Shown here in pieces: positions 23,460 to 32,760 of a stretch of DNA of 64,000 nucleotides (the stretch's first letter is position 1; each line of letters starts with the position of its first letter). The DNA is taken from NCBI RefSeq assembly GCF_017573545.1, contig NZ_JAGEOK010000009.1:124001-188000 (forward strand), read 5' to 3'. This DNA is from Actinomadura nitritigenes (GTDB taxonomy: Bacteria; Actinomycetota; Actinomycetes; Streptosporangiales; Streptosporangiaceae). The translations under genes and the position numbers were made by a program. The notes under the pieces were generated by a model. That model saw nothing but the letters and a program-made list of their open reading frames with translations, did not search any database and was not told the DNA's origin.

Positions 23460-24374
23460 TCATCCCGCGTTGCGGAAGGCCTCGTAGCGCTGCTCTAGGG
23501 CCTCCGAGTTCGGGCGGTCGGCTCGCCGCCGGGGAAGGGTGAGAGTCAGCCCGTTCATTTCCTGGAGGCCGTGTTTGAGCATCGGCCCGTCGACTTCTTG
23601 GAGTATGTCGGTGCGCACCTGGATTCTCAGGTCAGGGCGTATTCCCAGGATGTTCGCATCGTACGCGGCGTGGTGGATCTTGCAGAGGGACAGCCCGTTG
23701 GAAACGGCCGGCAGGCCTCGGTCGTCGCTGTCGGGGATGATGTGCGCGGCGTCGAGCAGCGACGCATGCCGAAGGCGGCACATCGCGCAACTGGTGTCGT
23801 AGGCGCGGATGACTCGCTGCCGGAAAACGGGCTGATGGAGCCGCTGCCTGCTGATCCGTTCGGAGTACCGCCGCTCGAGAGGGGTCAGCGACGCATGGTC
23901 GGCCAGTTTTGTCTGCGACTCGTCGAGCGCGACCGCGACCTGCGATTGCTCCGGCTCGTCCGCAACGATCCACACGGGATAGAAAGGGAGGTACAGCCCT
24001 TGCTGGACGCCGAAGAACCAGATGAGCGGTACTTCGAGAGTGTGGGCCTCCCGTAGGCCTCTGTTCGTGTAGTGCTGCGGATTGCCTTGGTACTTGTATC
24101 TGAGAAAGCCGTCCGGACCGAGGGCGTCCTCGTAGGGGGCACGTTGGCCGTCGGATGTGTACGTCGTCAGGATGGACAGCGCCGCTGCCAGGTCTCTCGG
24201 TTTGCGGATGCCGAGCTGGTTGTCGATGAGCGGAATGCGGCGGCCTTCGAAGTGGAAATCGAGGAGTTCGCGACGCTCGACGACGGGATTGTCGGGCGTG
24301 CACCGGCGATCGAGCCAGGCCATCGCAGCGCTGCGCAGGCGTCCGTCGAGGTCGTCGATCCCCAGTCGGCTCAT
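23460..24374 (-). CDS. HNH endonuclease, restriction-like
   Basis: About 304 aa. The C-terminal HNH domain has Cys196 and Cys199 (TSCAMC), His211 in DAAHIIPDSD, Asn226 in SNGLSL, Cys231 and HH234-235 in CKIHHAAYD. These are the zinc and metal residues of the HNH_2 type found in restriction-like nucleases. The first 170 residues, with LRYKYQGNPQHYTNRGLREA and LIWFFGVQQGLYLPFYPVWI, look like a specificity or ligand-binding part. No methyltransferase is nearby, so an unusual or modification-dependent nuclease is possible. Base composition is slightly less GC-rich than its neighbours, in line with transfer. Confidence 0.82.
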   Translation of the reverse strand: MSRLGIDDLDGRLRSAAMAWLDRRCTPDNPVVERRELLDFHFEGRRIPLIDNQLGIRKPRDLAAALSILTTYTSDGQRAPYEDALGPDGFLRYKYQGNPQHYTNRGLREAHTLEVPLIWFFGVQQGLYLPFYPVWIVADEPEQSQVAVALDESQTKLADHASLTPLERRYSERISRQRLHQPVFRQRVIRAYDTSCAMCRLRHASLLDAAHIIPDSDDRGLPAVSNGLSLCKIHHAAYDANILGIRPDLRIQVRTDILQEVDGPMLKHGLQEMNGLTLTLPRRRADRPNSEALEQRYEAFRNAG

Positions 24375-24486
24375 GGGGAACTTTTACTACCTCGTTGCCC
24401 GTCGCGCCATAGCGCGAGCCGGCGTCGGTGTCGTCCCGTATGCGGTGGGCCACACCGGAGGCGCCCGACCCAAAAGGACATGTTTG

Positions 24487-24496
24487 TCTGTATATG
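24487..24496 (+). promoter_or_regulatory. Extended -10 candidate for the kinase gene
   Basis: TCTGTATATG gives a TATATG box with an upstream TG-like extension, 55 nt before the ATG, in an AT-richer patch between the divergent HNH and kinase genes. No good -35 is seen. Confidence 0.3.
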
Positions 24497-24550
24497 CTGA
24501 GGCTTCATGGGGGCGCTGGGTGGCGTCCTCGTCCGTGGAGGAGCACCCGC

Positions 24551-27500
24551 ATGTCCGGTCCGCTTTTGGTGAGTGATCCTCGGCAGTTGGGCGGGTACTG
24601 GCTGGCCGGGCGGCTGGGGGCCGGCGGGCAGGGCGTCGTCTACGAGGGGTACGACGCGGACGGCGCGCGGGTCGCGGTGAAGGCGCTGCATGTCGAGACG
24701 GTCAACGAGGCGCTGCGGAACGGGCTGCGCAAGGAGGTCGCGACGCTGCAGCGGGTGGCGTCGTTCTGCACGGCGCGGATCATCAGCGCGGACCTCGACA
24801 GCGTGCCGCCCTACATCGTCAGCGAGTACGTGCCCGGGCCCGATCTGGCGGAGTGGGTGCGGGAGCGGGGCGCCTACGGGCCGGACGAGCTGCACCGGCT
24901 GGCGATCGGGATCGCGACGGCGCTGGCGTCGATTCACCGGGCCGGGATCGTCCACCGGGACCTGAAGCCCGCGAACGTGCTGCTGGGGCCGGACGGGCCG
25001 CGGGTGATCGACTTCGGGATCGCCAAGACCGACGAGATGTCGCGCAGCGCGACGGGGGCGCTGAAGGGGACGCCGCGGTGGATGGCGCCGGAGCTGTTCC
25101 AGGGGAAGCACGCCACGCCCGCGGTGGACGTGTGGGCGTGGGCGGCGGTGGTGCTGTTCGCCGCGACGGGCAAGGCGCCGTTCGACGGCGAGACCCTGGC
25201 GAGCCTGCACCACCAGATCCTGAACGAGCGGCCGGGGACGGACGTGCTGGCCGAGCCGCTGCGGGGCCTCGTGGACGCGGCGCTCAGCCGAGTGCCGGAG
25301 GAGCGGCCGAGAGCGCAGGACGTCCTCGACGGGCTGCTCAGCGGGGTGAGCGGGGACGCGCTGGAGGCGGGGACGAAGGCGGCCGGGCTGGGGGAGCCGC
25401 CGTCGGTGACGCTGCCGCCCGCGCTCGGGGACGTCGCGGAGCAGGTGTACAGGGGGCTCGGCTGGGAGGCGCAGCAGGCCGTTCCGCGGGTGCTGCTCAG
25501 GATGGTGGCGGCGCCTGCGGACGCCCAGGGCGCGCTGCGTCCGGTGCCGGTGGGCGATCTCGTCGACGGGGTCACGGGCGAGCGCGCGCTGCAGGAGGTG
25601 CTGGACGGGTTCTGCGGCGCAGGGCTGCTGCGGCGGGACGACGTCACGATCTCCATAGCGACGCCCGCGCTGCTGCGGGCGTGGCCGCGGCTCGCTGAGT
25701 GGGTGACTGCGGAGAGCGAGGGGCTCGCCGCGCACCAGGCGCTGGCGGGCGCGGCGCGGTTGTGGAACGCGAACGGGCGCAAGCAGGCCGACCTGCATCA
25801 GGGGTCGGCGCTGGACGGGGCGCTGGCGTGGGCGTCGGTCGGGCGGCGGCAGCTCACGTTGAACCTGGTCGAGCGGGCCTTCCTGGACGCGTCGGTCCGG
25901 CAGACGCGCGACCGTGCCCGGACGCGGGCCGCCGTCACGACGACGCTGGCGGTTCTCCTGGTCATCGCGCTGTGCGCGGGGGCGGCCGTCGCGGTTCAGA
26001 GCCGGAGTCTGCGGAAGACGAACGCGACCGTGGCGGAGCAGCGCGACTCGGCGATCGGGCGGCAGCTCGCCACGCGGGCCGTCCAGCTGCGGCGGACCGA
26101 TCCGGTGCTGGCGCGGCGGCTCGCGGTCGCCGCGTCCGCGCTGGCGGGGGACACGTTCGAGACGCGCGACGCGCTGCTGACGCTGACCGAGCAGTGGGAG
26201 CAGGGGATGTTCCGGCCTGCTGGGGTGGGGACCGACTGGAACACGTTGAGTCCGGACAAGGCCGGCCCTTACGCGTGGTCGAAGGACAACACCGTCATCC
26301 TGGGTGACCCGGACACGAAGAAGGCGCTGACCCTGCACCTTGCGGGCGCGGGGGTGTCCGGCCTCGGGCTGACGCTGGACGGCAAGCGGCTGCTGTCGCT
26401 GCAGAAGGACGGCACGCTGGCGCTCTGGGACACGGCGTCCGGGGCGCGGACGGCGCTGCCGTTCAAGCACGTGATGGGGGACGGGCTCTGGTTCAGCCCG
26501 AGCGGCGCGCGGCTCGTCACGACGCACCACGGGACGGTGAAGGTCCTCGACACCGCCACCGGGAAGGTGCTGTTCACCGCCAAGGAGAACTTCACCATCA
26601 CCGGCCCTGTCTTCTCACCGGACGAGAAGTTCCTGGTCGGCGTGGCGAAGGACGGCGGCCACTGGAGGCTGGTCGGGCGGGACCTCGCCACCTTCAAGCG
26701 GATCAAGGTGCCCGAGCAGGTCCGGGACCTCACGGAGACGTCCATGATCGCCTTCAGTCCCGACGGGCGCTTCTTCGCGGCGACCGGGGCGGGCGGGTCG
26801 AAGAACCAGATCACGGTGGTGGACGTCAAGACCGGCGAGCTGCGCACCCGGCTGACCCTGCCGAAGGGGTACGACGGCCTCGACACCGACATCACCTTCA
26901 GCCCGGACGGGAACTTCCTCGCGTCGAACATGGCGCTGTGGAGCACCGATACCGGCACGGCCGAGCCGCCCTACCTCTTCTACAAGCCGGACGACATGTG
27001 CATCCACACCCGGTTCAGCGCGGACGGGCGGAGCCTGCGCTGCGTCGACTCCGAGGGGCGCGTCCAGGGCATCGACGTCTCGGTGTTCGTGCGCCCGGCG
27101 CAGGTGGCGCGGCCGTACGGCGACTCGGCGATCAGCCTGGACGGGTCGACGCTGGCCACCGCGGACCCGTCGCCGTCCAACGGCGTCCAGATCTGGGACA
27201 CCGCGAAGCGGACCCGCCGCACGACGCTCCCGATCACCTACTCGACCGGCTACGGCGGCGACCGGATGGCGCTGTCGCGCGACGGGCGGCTGCTCGCGCT
27301 CGTCCGGCAGGACCGGACGGTCGAGATCTGGGACGTGCGGTCGCGGACGAAGCGGGCCGCCATCGACCTCGGCCCCGCGGCGCTGCCGTCGTCGCGCCCG
27401 CTGCCGTCGTTCTCGCCGGACGGCAAGGCCATCGCGACCGTCACGCTCGGCGGCCCGGCGACGCCCGCGAACCAGAACCGGCCGCAGACGACGCTGCTGC

Positions 27501-28159
27501 GGTTCTGGGACACCGCGACCGGGCGGCAGCTCGGGCAGGCGCGCGCGGCGGGACGGACCGGCGCGTCGGACGGCTCGCCGGAGCTGAAAACCGTCTGGAG
27601 CGCGGACGGGAAGAGCGTCGTGTCCGCCAACGACCTGGGCGTGGTCGCGTTCCCGTCCGGGAAGGTCATCGCCCCGCCGAACCCGCTCGCCACGACCGTC
27701 CAGGCCGCCGACCGGCAGGGCACGCTCGTCACCGTGCAGGATCGTTCCGACCGGCGGTCGCTGTCGTTCTGGAACGTCCGGACGCTCAAGCAGATCGGCA
27801 CGCCCGTCGCGACACCGGACGGGAAGACGCCGATAGCGGCGCTCTCGCCGGACGGCCGGCTGCTCGCCACGACGGACATGCAGGGCAAGATCGACCTCTG
27901 GGACGTGCACGGGCAGCGGCGGCTCGGGCTGCCGCTCACCGGGCACACCTCGGCGTCCGTCGACGCGACGATCGAGTCGCTGGCGTTCAGCCCGGACGGC
28001 ACCCGGCTCTACAGCGTGAGCGGCGACGACGGCAAGCTGGTCACCCACACCGTCGCGCCGCGCCTGCTGAAGGACGGCCTCTGCGCGCGGGTCGGGGCGC
28101 TGTCGAAGCGCGAATGGACGCAGTACGTCCAGGACATCCCGTACGAGAAGACCTGCTAG
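24551..28159 (+). CDS. Membrane Ser/Thr protein kinase with WD40 beta-propeller
   Basis: About 1202 aa. Kinase domain at residues 15-270: Gly loop GAGGQG, Lys44 (VAVKAL), catalytic HRDLKPANVLL (Asp137), DFG (Asp154) and GTPRWMAPE as activation segment end. Residues 290-450 are helical, and one TM helix follows near 465-485 (TTTLAVLLVIALCAGAAVAV). The C-terminal 650 residues are WD40-type blades: LALWDTASG, VQIWDTAKR, VEIWDVRSR, LRFWDTATG and IDLWDVHGQ, many with FSPDG. ATG 24551 has GGAGGAG seven nt upstream. The propeller is probably extracytoplasmic (inference from the single TM) and could sense a ligand. Its stop overlaps the TetR stop. Confidence 0.92.
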   Translation: MSGPLLVSDPRQLGGYWLAGRLGAGGQGVVYEGYDADGARVAVKALHVETVNEALRNGLRKEVATLQRVASFCTARIISADLDSVPPYIVSEYVPGPDLAEWVRERGAYGPDELHRLAIGIATALASIHRAGIVHRDLKPANVLLGPDGPRVIDFGIAKTDEMSRSATGALKGTPRWMAPELFQGKHATPAVDVWAWAAVVLFAATGKAPFDGETLASLHHQILNERPGTDVLAEPLRGLVDAALSRVPEERPRAQDVLDGLLSGVSGDALEAGTKAAGLGEPPSVTLPPALGDVAEQVYRGLGWEAQQAVPRVLLRMVAAPADAQGALRPVPVGDLVDGVTGERALQEVLDGFCGAGLLRRDDVTISIATPALLRAWPRLAEWVTAESEGLAAHQALAGAARLWNANGRKQADLHQGSALDGALAWASVGRRQLTLNLVERAFLDASVRQTRDRARTRAAVTTTLAVLLVIALCAGAAVAVQSRSLRKTNATVAEQRDSAIGRQLATRAVQLRRTDPVLARRLAVAASALAGDTFETRDALLTLTEQWEQGMFRPAGVGTDWNTLSPDKAGPYAWSKDNTVILGDPDTKKALTLHLAGAGVSGLGLTLDGKRLLSLQKDGTLALWDTASGARTALPFKHVMGDGLWFSPSGARLVTTHHGTVKVLDTATGKVLFTAKENFTITGPVFSPDEKFLVGVAKDGGHWRLVGRDLATFKRIKVPEQVRDLTETSMIAFSPDGRFFAATGAGGSKNQITVVDVKTGELRTRLTLPKGYDGLDTDITFSPDGNFLASNMALWSTDTGTAEPPYLFYKPDDMCIHTRFSADGRSLRCVDSEGRVQGIDVSVFVRPAQVARPYGDSAISLDGSTLATADPSPSNGVQIWDTAKRTRRTTLPITYSTGYGGDRMALSRDGRLLALVRQDRTVEIWDVRSRTKRAAIDLGPAALPSSRPLPSFSPDGKAIATVTLGGPATPANQNRPQTTLLRFWDTATGRQLGQARAAGRTGASDGSPELKTVWSADGKSVVSANDLGVVAFPSGKVIAPPNPLATTVQAADRQGTLVTVQDRSDRRSLSFWNVRTLKQIGTPVATPDGKTPIAALSPDGRLLATTDMQGKIDLWDVHGQRRLGLPLTGHTSASVDATIESLAFSPDGTRLYSVSGDDGKLVTHTVAPRLLKDGLCARVGALSKREWTQYVQDIPYEKTC

Positions 28160-28719
28160 CCCAGCAGGATCTCCAGCATGCGGTCGCCGGGATCGGCCCC
28201 CTGGACCGCGCCGGAGCCGGGCGCGCCGGACGGGACCAGGTAGCCGCCGACCCACGAGCGCAGCATCAGCAGCGCCCGCAGCCGCGCGTCGTCGGCGCCG
28301 AAGCCGAGGCCCTCCAGGCACGCGGCGATGTGCCCGAGCAGCGCGCGGTCGGCGTGCCGGACGGCCTCCTCCGCCGCCGGGTCGTGCTGCGCCCACAGCC
28401 GCATCGCCCGGTCGACCGGCGCGATCTCGCGGCCGAGCGCCTGGATGCGGCGCAGCCGCTCGCGCGGGTCGCCGGTGCTGCCGAGCGCGAGGTCCAGCAT
28501 CTCGTCGGTCCGCTCGTGCGCCCACCGGTCGAGGAGCGCCCGCATCAGCTCGCCGCGGTCCTTGAAGTGCCAGTAGAAGCTGCCCTTGGTGACGCCGAGC
28601 CGGGCGGCGAGCGAGGTGATCGCGACGCCGCGCTCGCCGGTGCGCGCCAGTTCCTGGTAGCCGGCCTCCACCCAGTCCCGCCTGGCCATCCTCGTACGGG
28701 CCGTCATCGCGCTCCCCAC
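28156..28719 (-). CDS. TetR-family transcriptional regulator
   Basis: About 187 aa (or 183 from the ATG at 28707). The N-terminal helix-turn-helix has the family pattern GVAITSLAARLGVTKGSFYW followed by HFKDRGELM; the C-terminal ligand domain contains a TetR_C motif with Trp and Leu-rich helices. It lies 6 bp after the stop of the oxidoreductase gene and is probably co-transcribed with it, controlling that operon through the dyads at 29882-29919. Confidence 0.9.
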   Translation of the reverse strand: MGSAMTARTRMARRDWVEAGYQELARTGERGVAITSLAARLGVTKGSFYWHFKDRGELMRALLDRWAHERTDEMLDLALGSTGDPRERLRRIQALGREIAPVDRAMRLWAQHDPAAEEAVRHADRALLGHIAACLEGLGFGADDARLRALLMLRSWVGGYLVPSGAPGSGAVQGADPGDRMLEILLG

Positions 28720-28725
28720 GCTCCG

Positions 28726-29892
28726 CTACACCAGGACCACCGGTCCCGGGTCCATCCCCAGCTCGATCCTGCCGTAGAGGGAGTACGCCGCGTCCGGGTC
28801 GAAGACCACATGCCCGCTGATCGTATTCACATCCCGCTGGGCCCGCTGGAACGGCGAGTCCGCGAACTGGGTGCTCGCGCCGGCCGCGCCGCACAGCTCG
28901 TTCACGACGCGGCGGGCGGTGGCGGCCACGTGCGCGGCGACCAGCCGGGCCCGGGCGCGGAGGTGCAGGCCGGTGGCGTCGCCCGCGGCGGCGGCCTCCG
29001 TCACGTCCCGCAGCGCGTCCTCCAGGAGCAGCCGCGCCGCCGCCAGGTCCGCGGTGGCGGTGGCGAGCCGGATCTGGCCGCTCATCAGGTCGCGCTGCCG
29101 CTCGCCGCTGTAGGCCATCCGCCGGCTCCGCATCCGGTCGGCGAACAGCGCGAGCACGCCCTCGGCGACCCCGAGCACGGGCGCCGCGCTGGTCAGCGCG
29201 AACACCGGGACGAGCGGGGTCCGGTAGAGCGGCGCCGGGTGGACGCGGGACCCGGGCGAGCGCCCCTCGGTCAGCGCCGCCAGCGGCACGGAGCGGTGCG
29301 CCGGGACGAAGACGTCCGCCACCTCGATGTCGTTGCTGCCGGTCCCGCGCATCCCGCTGGTGTGCCAGACGTCGTGGACGGTCACGTCCGCGCGCGGCAG
29401 CAGGAACAGCCGCGGCTCGATCGCGCCCTCGGCGGTGACCAGGCCCATGACCATCGCGTGGTCGGCGTGCACGGAGCCGCTGCCCCACGACCAGCGTCCG
29501 GTGACCCGGTGCCCGCCGTCCGCCGGCTCCGCGGTGCCCGTCGGCGCGAGGACGCACGGGATCAGCGCGTACGGCCGTTCGGCCCAGACCTCCTCCTGCG
29601 CCTGCTCGGGGAACAGCGCCACCATCCAGTTGTGCAGCGTGTAGATGACCGACAGCCATCCGGTGGACGCGCAGGCGGCACCGGCCGCGCGGCACGCCGC
29701 GACCATCGGCCCGAACCCGAGTTCGGCGCCGCCGTGGCGCTTCGGCACAAGCATGCTGAACAGGCCGGACGCGGCCAGGTCCGCGATGGTGGCGTCGGGC
29801 AGGCGGCGCGCGTCCTCGGCCTGCCGGGCACGCTCGGCCAGCGCGGGGGCCAGCTCCCGCACGCGGCGGACGATCTCGTCTCCATACTCCAT
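28726..29892 (-). CDS. Acyl-CoA-dehydrogenase-fold flavoprotein (HsaA/monooxygenase-like)
   Basis: About 388 aa. N-terminal helical domain with AIADLAASGLFSMLVPKRHG-type start of the fold, a middle beta domain (GGHRVTGRWSWGSGSVHADH) and the C-terminal four-helix part of the PF08028 type, with QFADSPFQRAQRDVNTISGH. That last motif (R, then RD, then H) is typical of two-component flavin hydroxylases related to HsaA and not of beta-oxidation enzymes; the catalytic Glu of true dehydrogenases is absent. It probably hydroxylates an aromatic or other ring using FMNH2 from a separate reductase. ATG 29892 is the family-like start; operator-like DNA lies just upstream. Confidence 0.82.
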   Translation of the reverse strand: MEYGDEIVRRVRELAPALAERARQAEDARRLPDATIADLAASGLFSMLVPKRHGGAELGFGPMVAACRAAGAACASTGWLSVIYTLHNWMVALFPEQAQEEVWAERPYALIPCVLAPTGTAEPADGGHRVTGRWSWGSGSVHADHAMVMGLVTAEGAIEPRLFLLPRADVTVHDVWHTSGMRGTGSNDIEVADVFVPAHRSVPLAALTEGRSPGSRVHPAPLYRTPLVPVFALTSAAPVLGVAEGVLALFADRMRSRRMAYSGERQRDLMSGQIRLATATADLAAARLLLEDALRDVTEAAAAGDATGLHLRARARLVAAHVAATARRVVNELCGAAGASTQFADSPFQRAQRDVNTISGHVVFDPDAAYSLYGRIELGMDPGPVVLV

Positions 29893-29919
29893 AGTACGGA
29901 ACCATACTCCTAGGTATGG
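29882..29919. promoter_or_regulatory. Candidate TetR operator: direct and inverted repeats
   Basis: CCATACTCC occurs at 29882-29890 and again at 29902-29910, 20 bp apart, and the second copy is part of an inverted repeat CCATAC (29902-29907) with GTATGG (29914-29919). The left copy overlaps the start codon of the oxidoreductase gene. The layout fits autoregulation by the TetR protein in the operon. Confidence 0.5.
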
Positions 29920-30145
29920 CGCGAGCGACGGCGGGGACGGCGGCCGGTCAGACGACACACCAACCGAAGTGTGCGAAACTGACGCTGGTGACCCTCTTGT
30001 CCGGCATGTGAGCAGTGGCAATGCCCATGATCACGGACGGATGATCAACCGCAGCCGGTGTCGCGCTCGGTGACAGCCCCGATTCGGACACCGCCCAGCA
30101 CAATCACCCTGGACGGGCGACTCCGCGATCGCCTGCATCACCACC

Positions 30146-31159
30146 GTGGACGTGAACATGGACGCTGAGACGCACGAGGTTCCCGCACCGGCCGGGAGGT
30201 TCACGGCCCTCCGGTCGAAGCTCCCGAAGGCGCCGGATCGGTCCCCGGCGTCGGTCTTCATCGTCGGCACCCCCTTCTCCGGCTCGACTCTGATCGGGCG
30301 CGACATGACCACCCGCATCCCGAAGGCCCACTATGTGGGAGAGCTGAACAACTACACGAAGTTCCCCGGCCTCAGCGGTGACGACGACTACGGGCGCGTG
30401 TGCGGGCCCTGCGATCTTCTCGGCAGGCGCTGCCCGCATTTCTCGGACGCGTTCCGGGAGAGCGCGTCCTACGACGACATCCTGGGGATGCACGCCCAGC
30501 TCGCCCGCTCCCTGGGTGCCTCGGTGGTCATCGATGGGAGCAAGTACGTCGGTTGGCTGCGGCACGCCCTCGCCCAGTGGACCGCCGCCCCCGGCGACCG
30601 GACGGCGCCGAAAGTGATCATCACGGCGCGGAACCCGATCGCGTTCGCGTTCAGCCACCAGCACCGGACCGGGCAGCAGCTCTGGCAGGGCGCCAACATC
30701 TGGCGGGACATCTACGTCGACACCCTCCGAACCGTCAACACGCGAGGGCTTCCGAACATGGTCGTCCGCTATGAGGACTACATGGCGGACCGGGAGAGCG
30801 CACTGGAGCGCCTGGCCGCCTTCCTGCATCTGCCGCTGGAGGCCAAGCCCGACAACTCCAGGCTCCATGACGCCGGTGGCAACTGGAGTTCGTTCGTCCC
30901 CTACGTCGGCATCGACCAGATGAACAAGACCTTCGAACGGCTTTCCGAAAGCGCGCGAGCGGATGCGGAGGAGTTCGTGAAGCACGCGCGGGCCTACTGG
31001 AGCGACGACAAGCCCAAGGCGGACACCCGCTGGCACCGCAGCCTCGACGCCGGTGAGGCCAACACGGTGCTGAGCACCCCGGGGCTGGCCGATGTGGCGA
31101 GCCTGGTCGGCTACAACGTCGCCGAGATCGTCAGCAAGGCCGTCCGAACCGGTCGGTGA
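30146..31159 (+). CDS. Sulfotransferase-family protein
   Basis: About 337 aa. FIVGTPFSGSTLIGRDM near residue 35 is the P-loop-like site for PAPS 5'-phosphosulfate, IITARNPIAFAFSHQHR provides the 3'-phosphate-binding Arg/Ser, and RYEDYMADRESALERLAAFL is a typical late helix of bacterial sulfotransferases. A Cys-rich loop (VCGPCDLLGRRCPHF) may hold a metal. The start may be GTG 30146 or ATG 30158; neither has a strong Shine-Dalgarno. It transfers sulfate from PAPS to an unknown acceptor. It stands alone; its 3' end overlaps the convergent MFS gene by 29 bp. GC content is slightly lower than in its neighbours. Confidence 0.85.
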   Translation: MDVNMDAETHEVPAPAGRFTALRSKLPKAPDRSPASVFIVGTPFSGSTLIGRDMTTRIPKAHYVGELNNYTKFPGLSGDDDYGRVCGPCDLLGRRCPHFSDAFRESASYDDILGMHAQLARSLGASVVIDGSKYVGWLRHALAQWTAAPGDRTAPKVIITARNPIAFAFSHQHRTGQQLWQGANIWRDIYVDTLRTVNTRGLPNMVVRYEDYMADRESALERLAAFLHLPLEAKPDNSRLHDAGGNWSSFVPYVGIDQMNKTFERLSESARADAEEFVKHARAYWSDDKPKADTRWHRSLDAGEANTVLSTPGLADVASLVGYNVAEIVSKAVRTGR

Positions 31160-32588
31160 CCATCGTCGCGCGCCGCATCGGCGGGGCGTCCATCGCGCAG
31201 TGGAAGCCCGCCTCCGGCGCGGGCTCGTGCGGGTTGCGGATGGCGGCCGCCGCGAGGAGCCCGGCCAGGACGCACAGGGACGCGGCGATCAGCGCGGCGG
31301 TGTGGAACCCGGCGGAGAACTCCGCCGGGTGCAGGTAGGCGCTGCCGGTGATGCCGGCGACGGCCGGGAAGACGGCGACGGCGATGAGCGAGGCGGCGCG
31401 GGCCACGTCGTTGTTGACGGCCGAGGCCATGCCGGCGTGCTCGGCGGGCACCGCGGCCAGCACCGTGGACGTCAGCGGCGCGATGTTGATCGCCAGGCCG
31501 AGGCCGAAGACGGTCACCGCGGGCAGGACCTCGGTGAGGTAGTCGCCCGAGGAGCCGATGCGGACGAACAGGCCGAAGCCGGCGCCGATGACGACCGGGC
31601 CGAGGCTCATCTGGAGCCGGGGTCCGATGCGGGAGGCGAGCGCGCCGGAACGGGCCGACAGTGCGAGCGTGATCGCGGTGACCGGCAGGAGGGAGACGCC
31701 CGCCTCGAACGCGCTGTAGCCGGACACCTGCTGGAGCTGGATCGGCAGCAGGAACAGGGCGCCGCCCAGCGCCCCGTACACGATGAAGGTGACGAGGTTG
31801 GCGACGCTGAACTGCCGGGAGCGGAAGAGGCCGAGCGGCAGCATCGGATGGGCGGTCCGGTGCTCCAGCAGCAGGAACGCGCAGATCAGGACCGTCCCGG
31901 CGATGAACGCGGGGAGTCCGGACGAGCCCTGGATCAGCCCGTAGGTGAGGCCGACGAGGCCGAGGGTGATGAGGGCGCCGCCGCCGATGTCGATCCGGCC
32001 GGTGGCGTCCGGGTCCCGGGATTCGGGGACGTGCCGCAGCGCCACCGCGATGACCAGCGCCGCCACCGGCAGGTTGATCAGGAAGATGAGCCGCCAGCTC
32101 CCGGCCTGGACGAGCCAGCCGCCGACGAACGGCCCGGCCGCGGAGGCGACGCCGCTCAGCCCCGACCACGCGCCGATCGCGCGGGACCGGTCGTCGGGAT
32201 GGAACGAGGCCTCCAGGATCGCGAGGCTGCCCGGGGTGAGCAGCGCCGCGCCGACGCCCTGCAGCGTGCGGGCGGCGACGAGGGTCCCCGGCGTCGGCGC
32301 GAGAGCGCAGAGCGCGGAGGCGAGCGCGAACCACGCGACCCCGGCGAGGAAGACGCGGCGGCGGCCGTAGTGGTCGCCGAGGGCGCCGGCGACCAGGAGC
32401 AGCCCGGCGAGGGTGAGGGTGTAGCCGGTGACGATCCACTGCAGGGTCGCCAGGCCGGTACCGAAGTCGCGGCCGATGGCGGGCAGCGCGATGCCCACCA
32501 CGGTCGCGTCGAGCGAGGCGACCGCCGACCCGAGGACGGTCGCGGTGATCACCCACCGGCCCTGGGCCGTCGCGTACCTGAGGCTCAC
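31131..32588 (-). CDS. MFS drug exporter, DHA2 (14-TM) type
   Basis: About 485 aa. First helix ASLDATVVGIALPAIGRDFG, motif A in GDHYGRRRVFLAG and motif C-like glycines in SGVASAAGPFVGGWLV place it with proton-driven multidrug exporters of the EmrB/QacA group. The start is set at GTG 32588, because a strong GGAGGTGAG lies 5 nt upstream. The ATG at 32621 would place that Shine-Dalgarno inside the gene. Unlike the exporter at 3254 it has no adjacent regulator; the LAL regulator at 33763 is the nearest. Confidence 0.9.
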   Translation of the reverse strand: MSLRYATAQGRWVITATVLGSAVASLDATVVGIALPAIGRDFGTGLATLQWIVTGYTLTLAGLLLVAGALGDHYGRRRVFLAGVAWFALASALCALAPTPGTLVAARTLQGVGAALLTPGSLAILEASFHPDDRSRAIGAWSGLSGVASAAGPFVGGWLVQAGSWRLIFLINLPVAALVIAVALRHVPESRDPDATGRIDIGGGALITLGLVGLTYGLIQGSSGLPAFIAGTVLICAFLLLEHRTAHPMLPLGLFRSRQFSVANLVTFIVYGALGGALFLLPIQLQQVSGYSAFEAGVSLLPVTAITLALSARSGALASRIGPRLQMSLGPVVIGAGFGLFVRIGSSGDYLTEVLPAVTVFGLGLAINIAPLTSTVLAAVPAEHAGMASAVNNDVARAASLIAVAVFPAVAGITGSAYLHPAEFSAGFHTAALIAASLCVLAGLLAAAAIRNPHEPAPEAGFHCAMDAPPMRRATMVTDRFGRPC

Positions 32589-32760
32589 GTCGCTCACCTC
32601 CACGATTCTTCTGATCCCCATCGGCGTTCGCCGGATGCACGGTAAGTACGACAGGACGGCCCGCACGCCTGTGACAGGGGCACAGGGGCGAGCCGACCAG
32701 GCGGCGGTCCGTGACCGGCCCGCCGCACGGCGGGCCGGTCGTCGCGGACGGTCCGATCCG

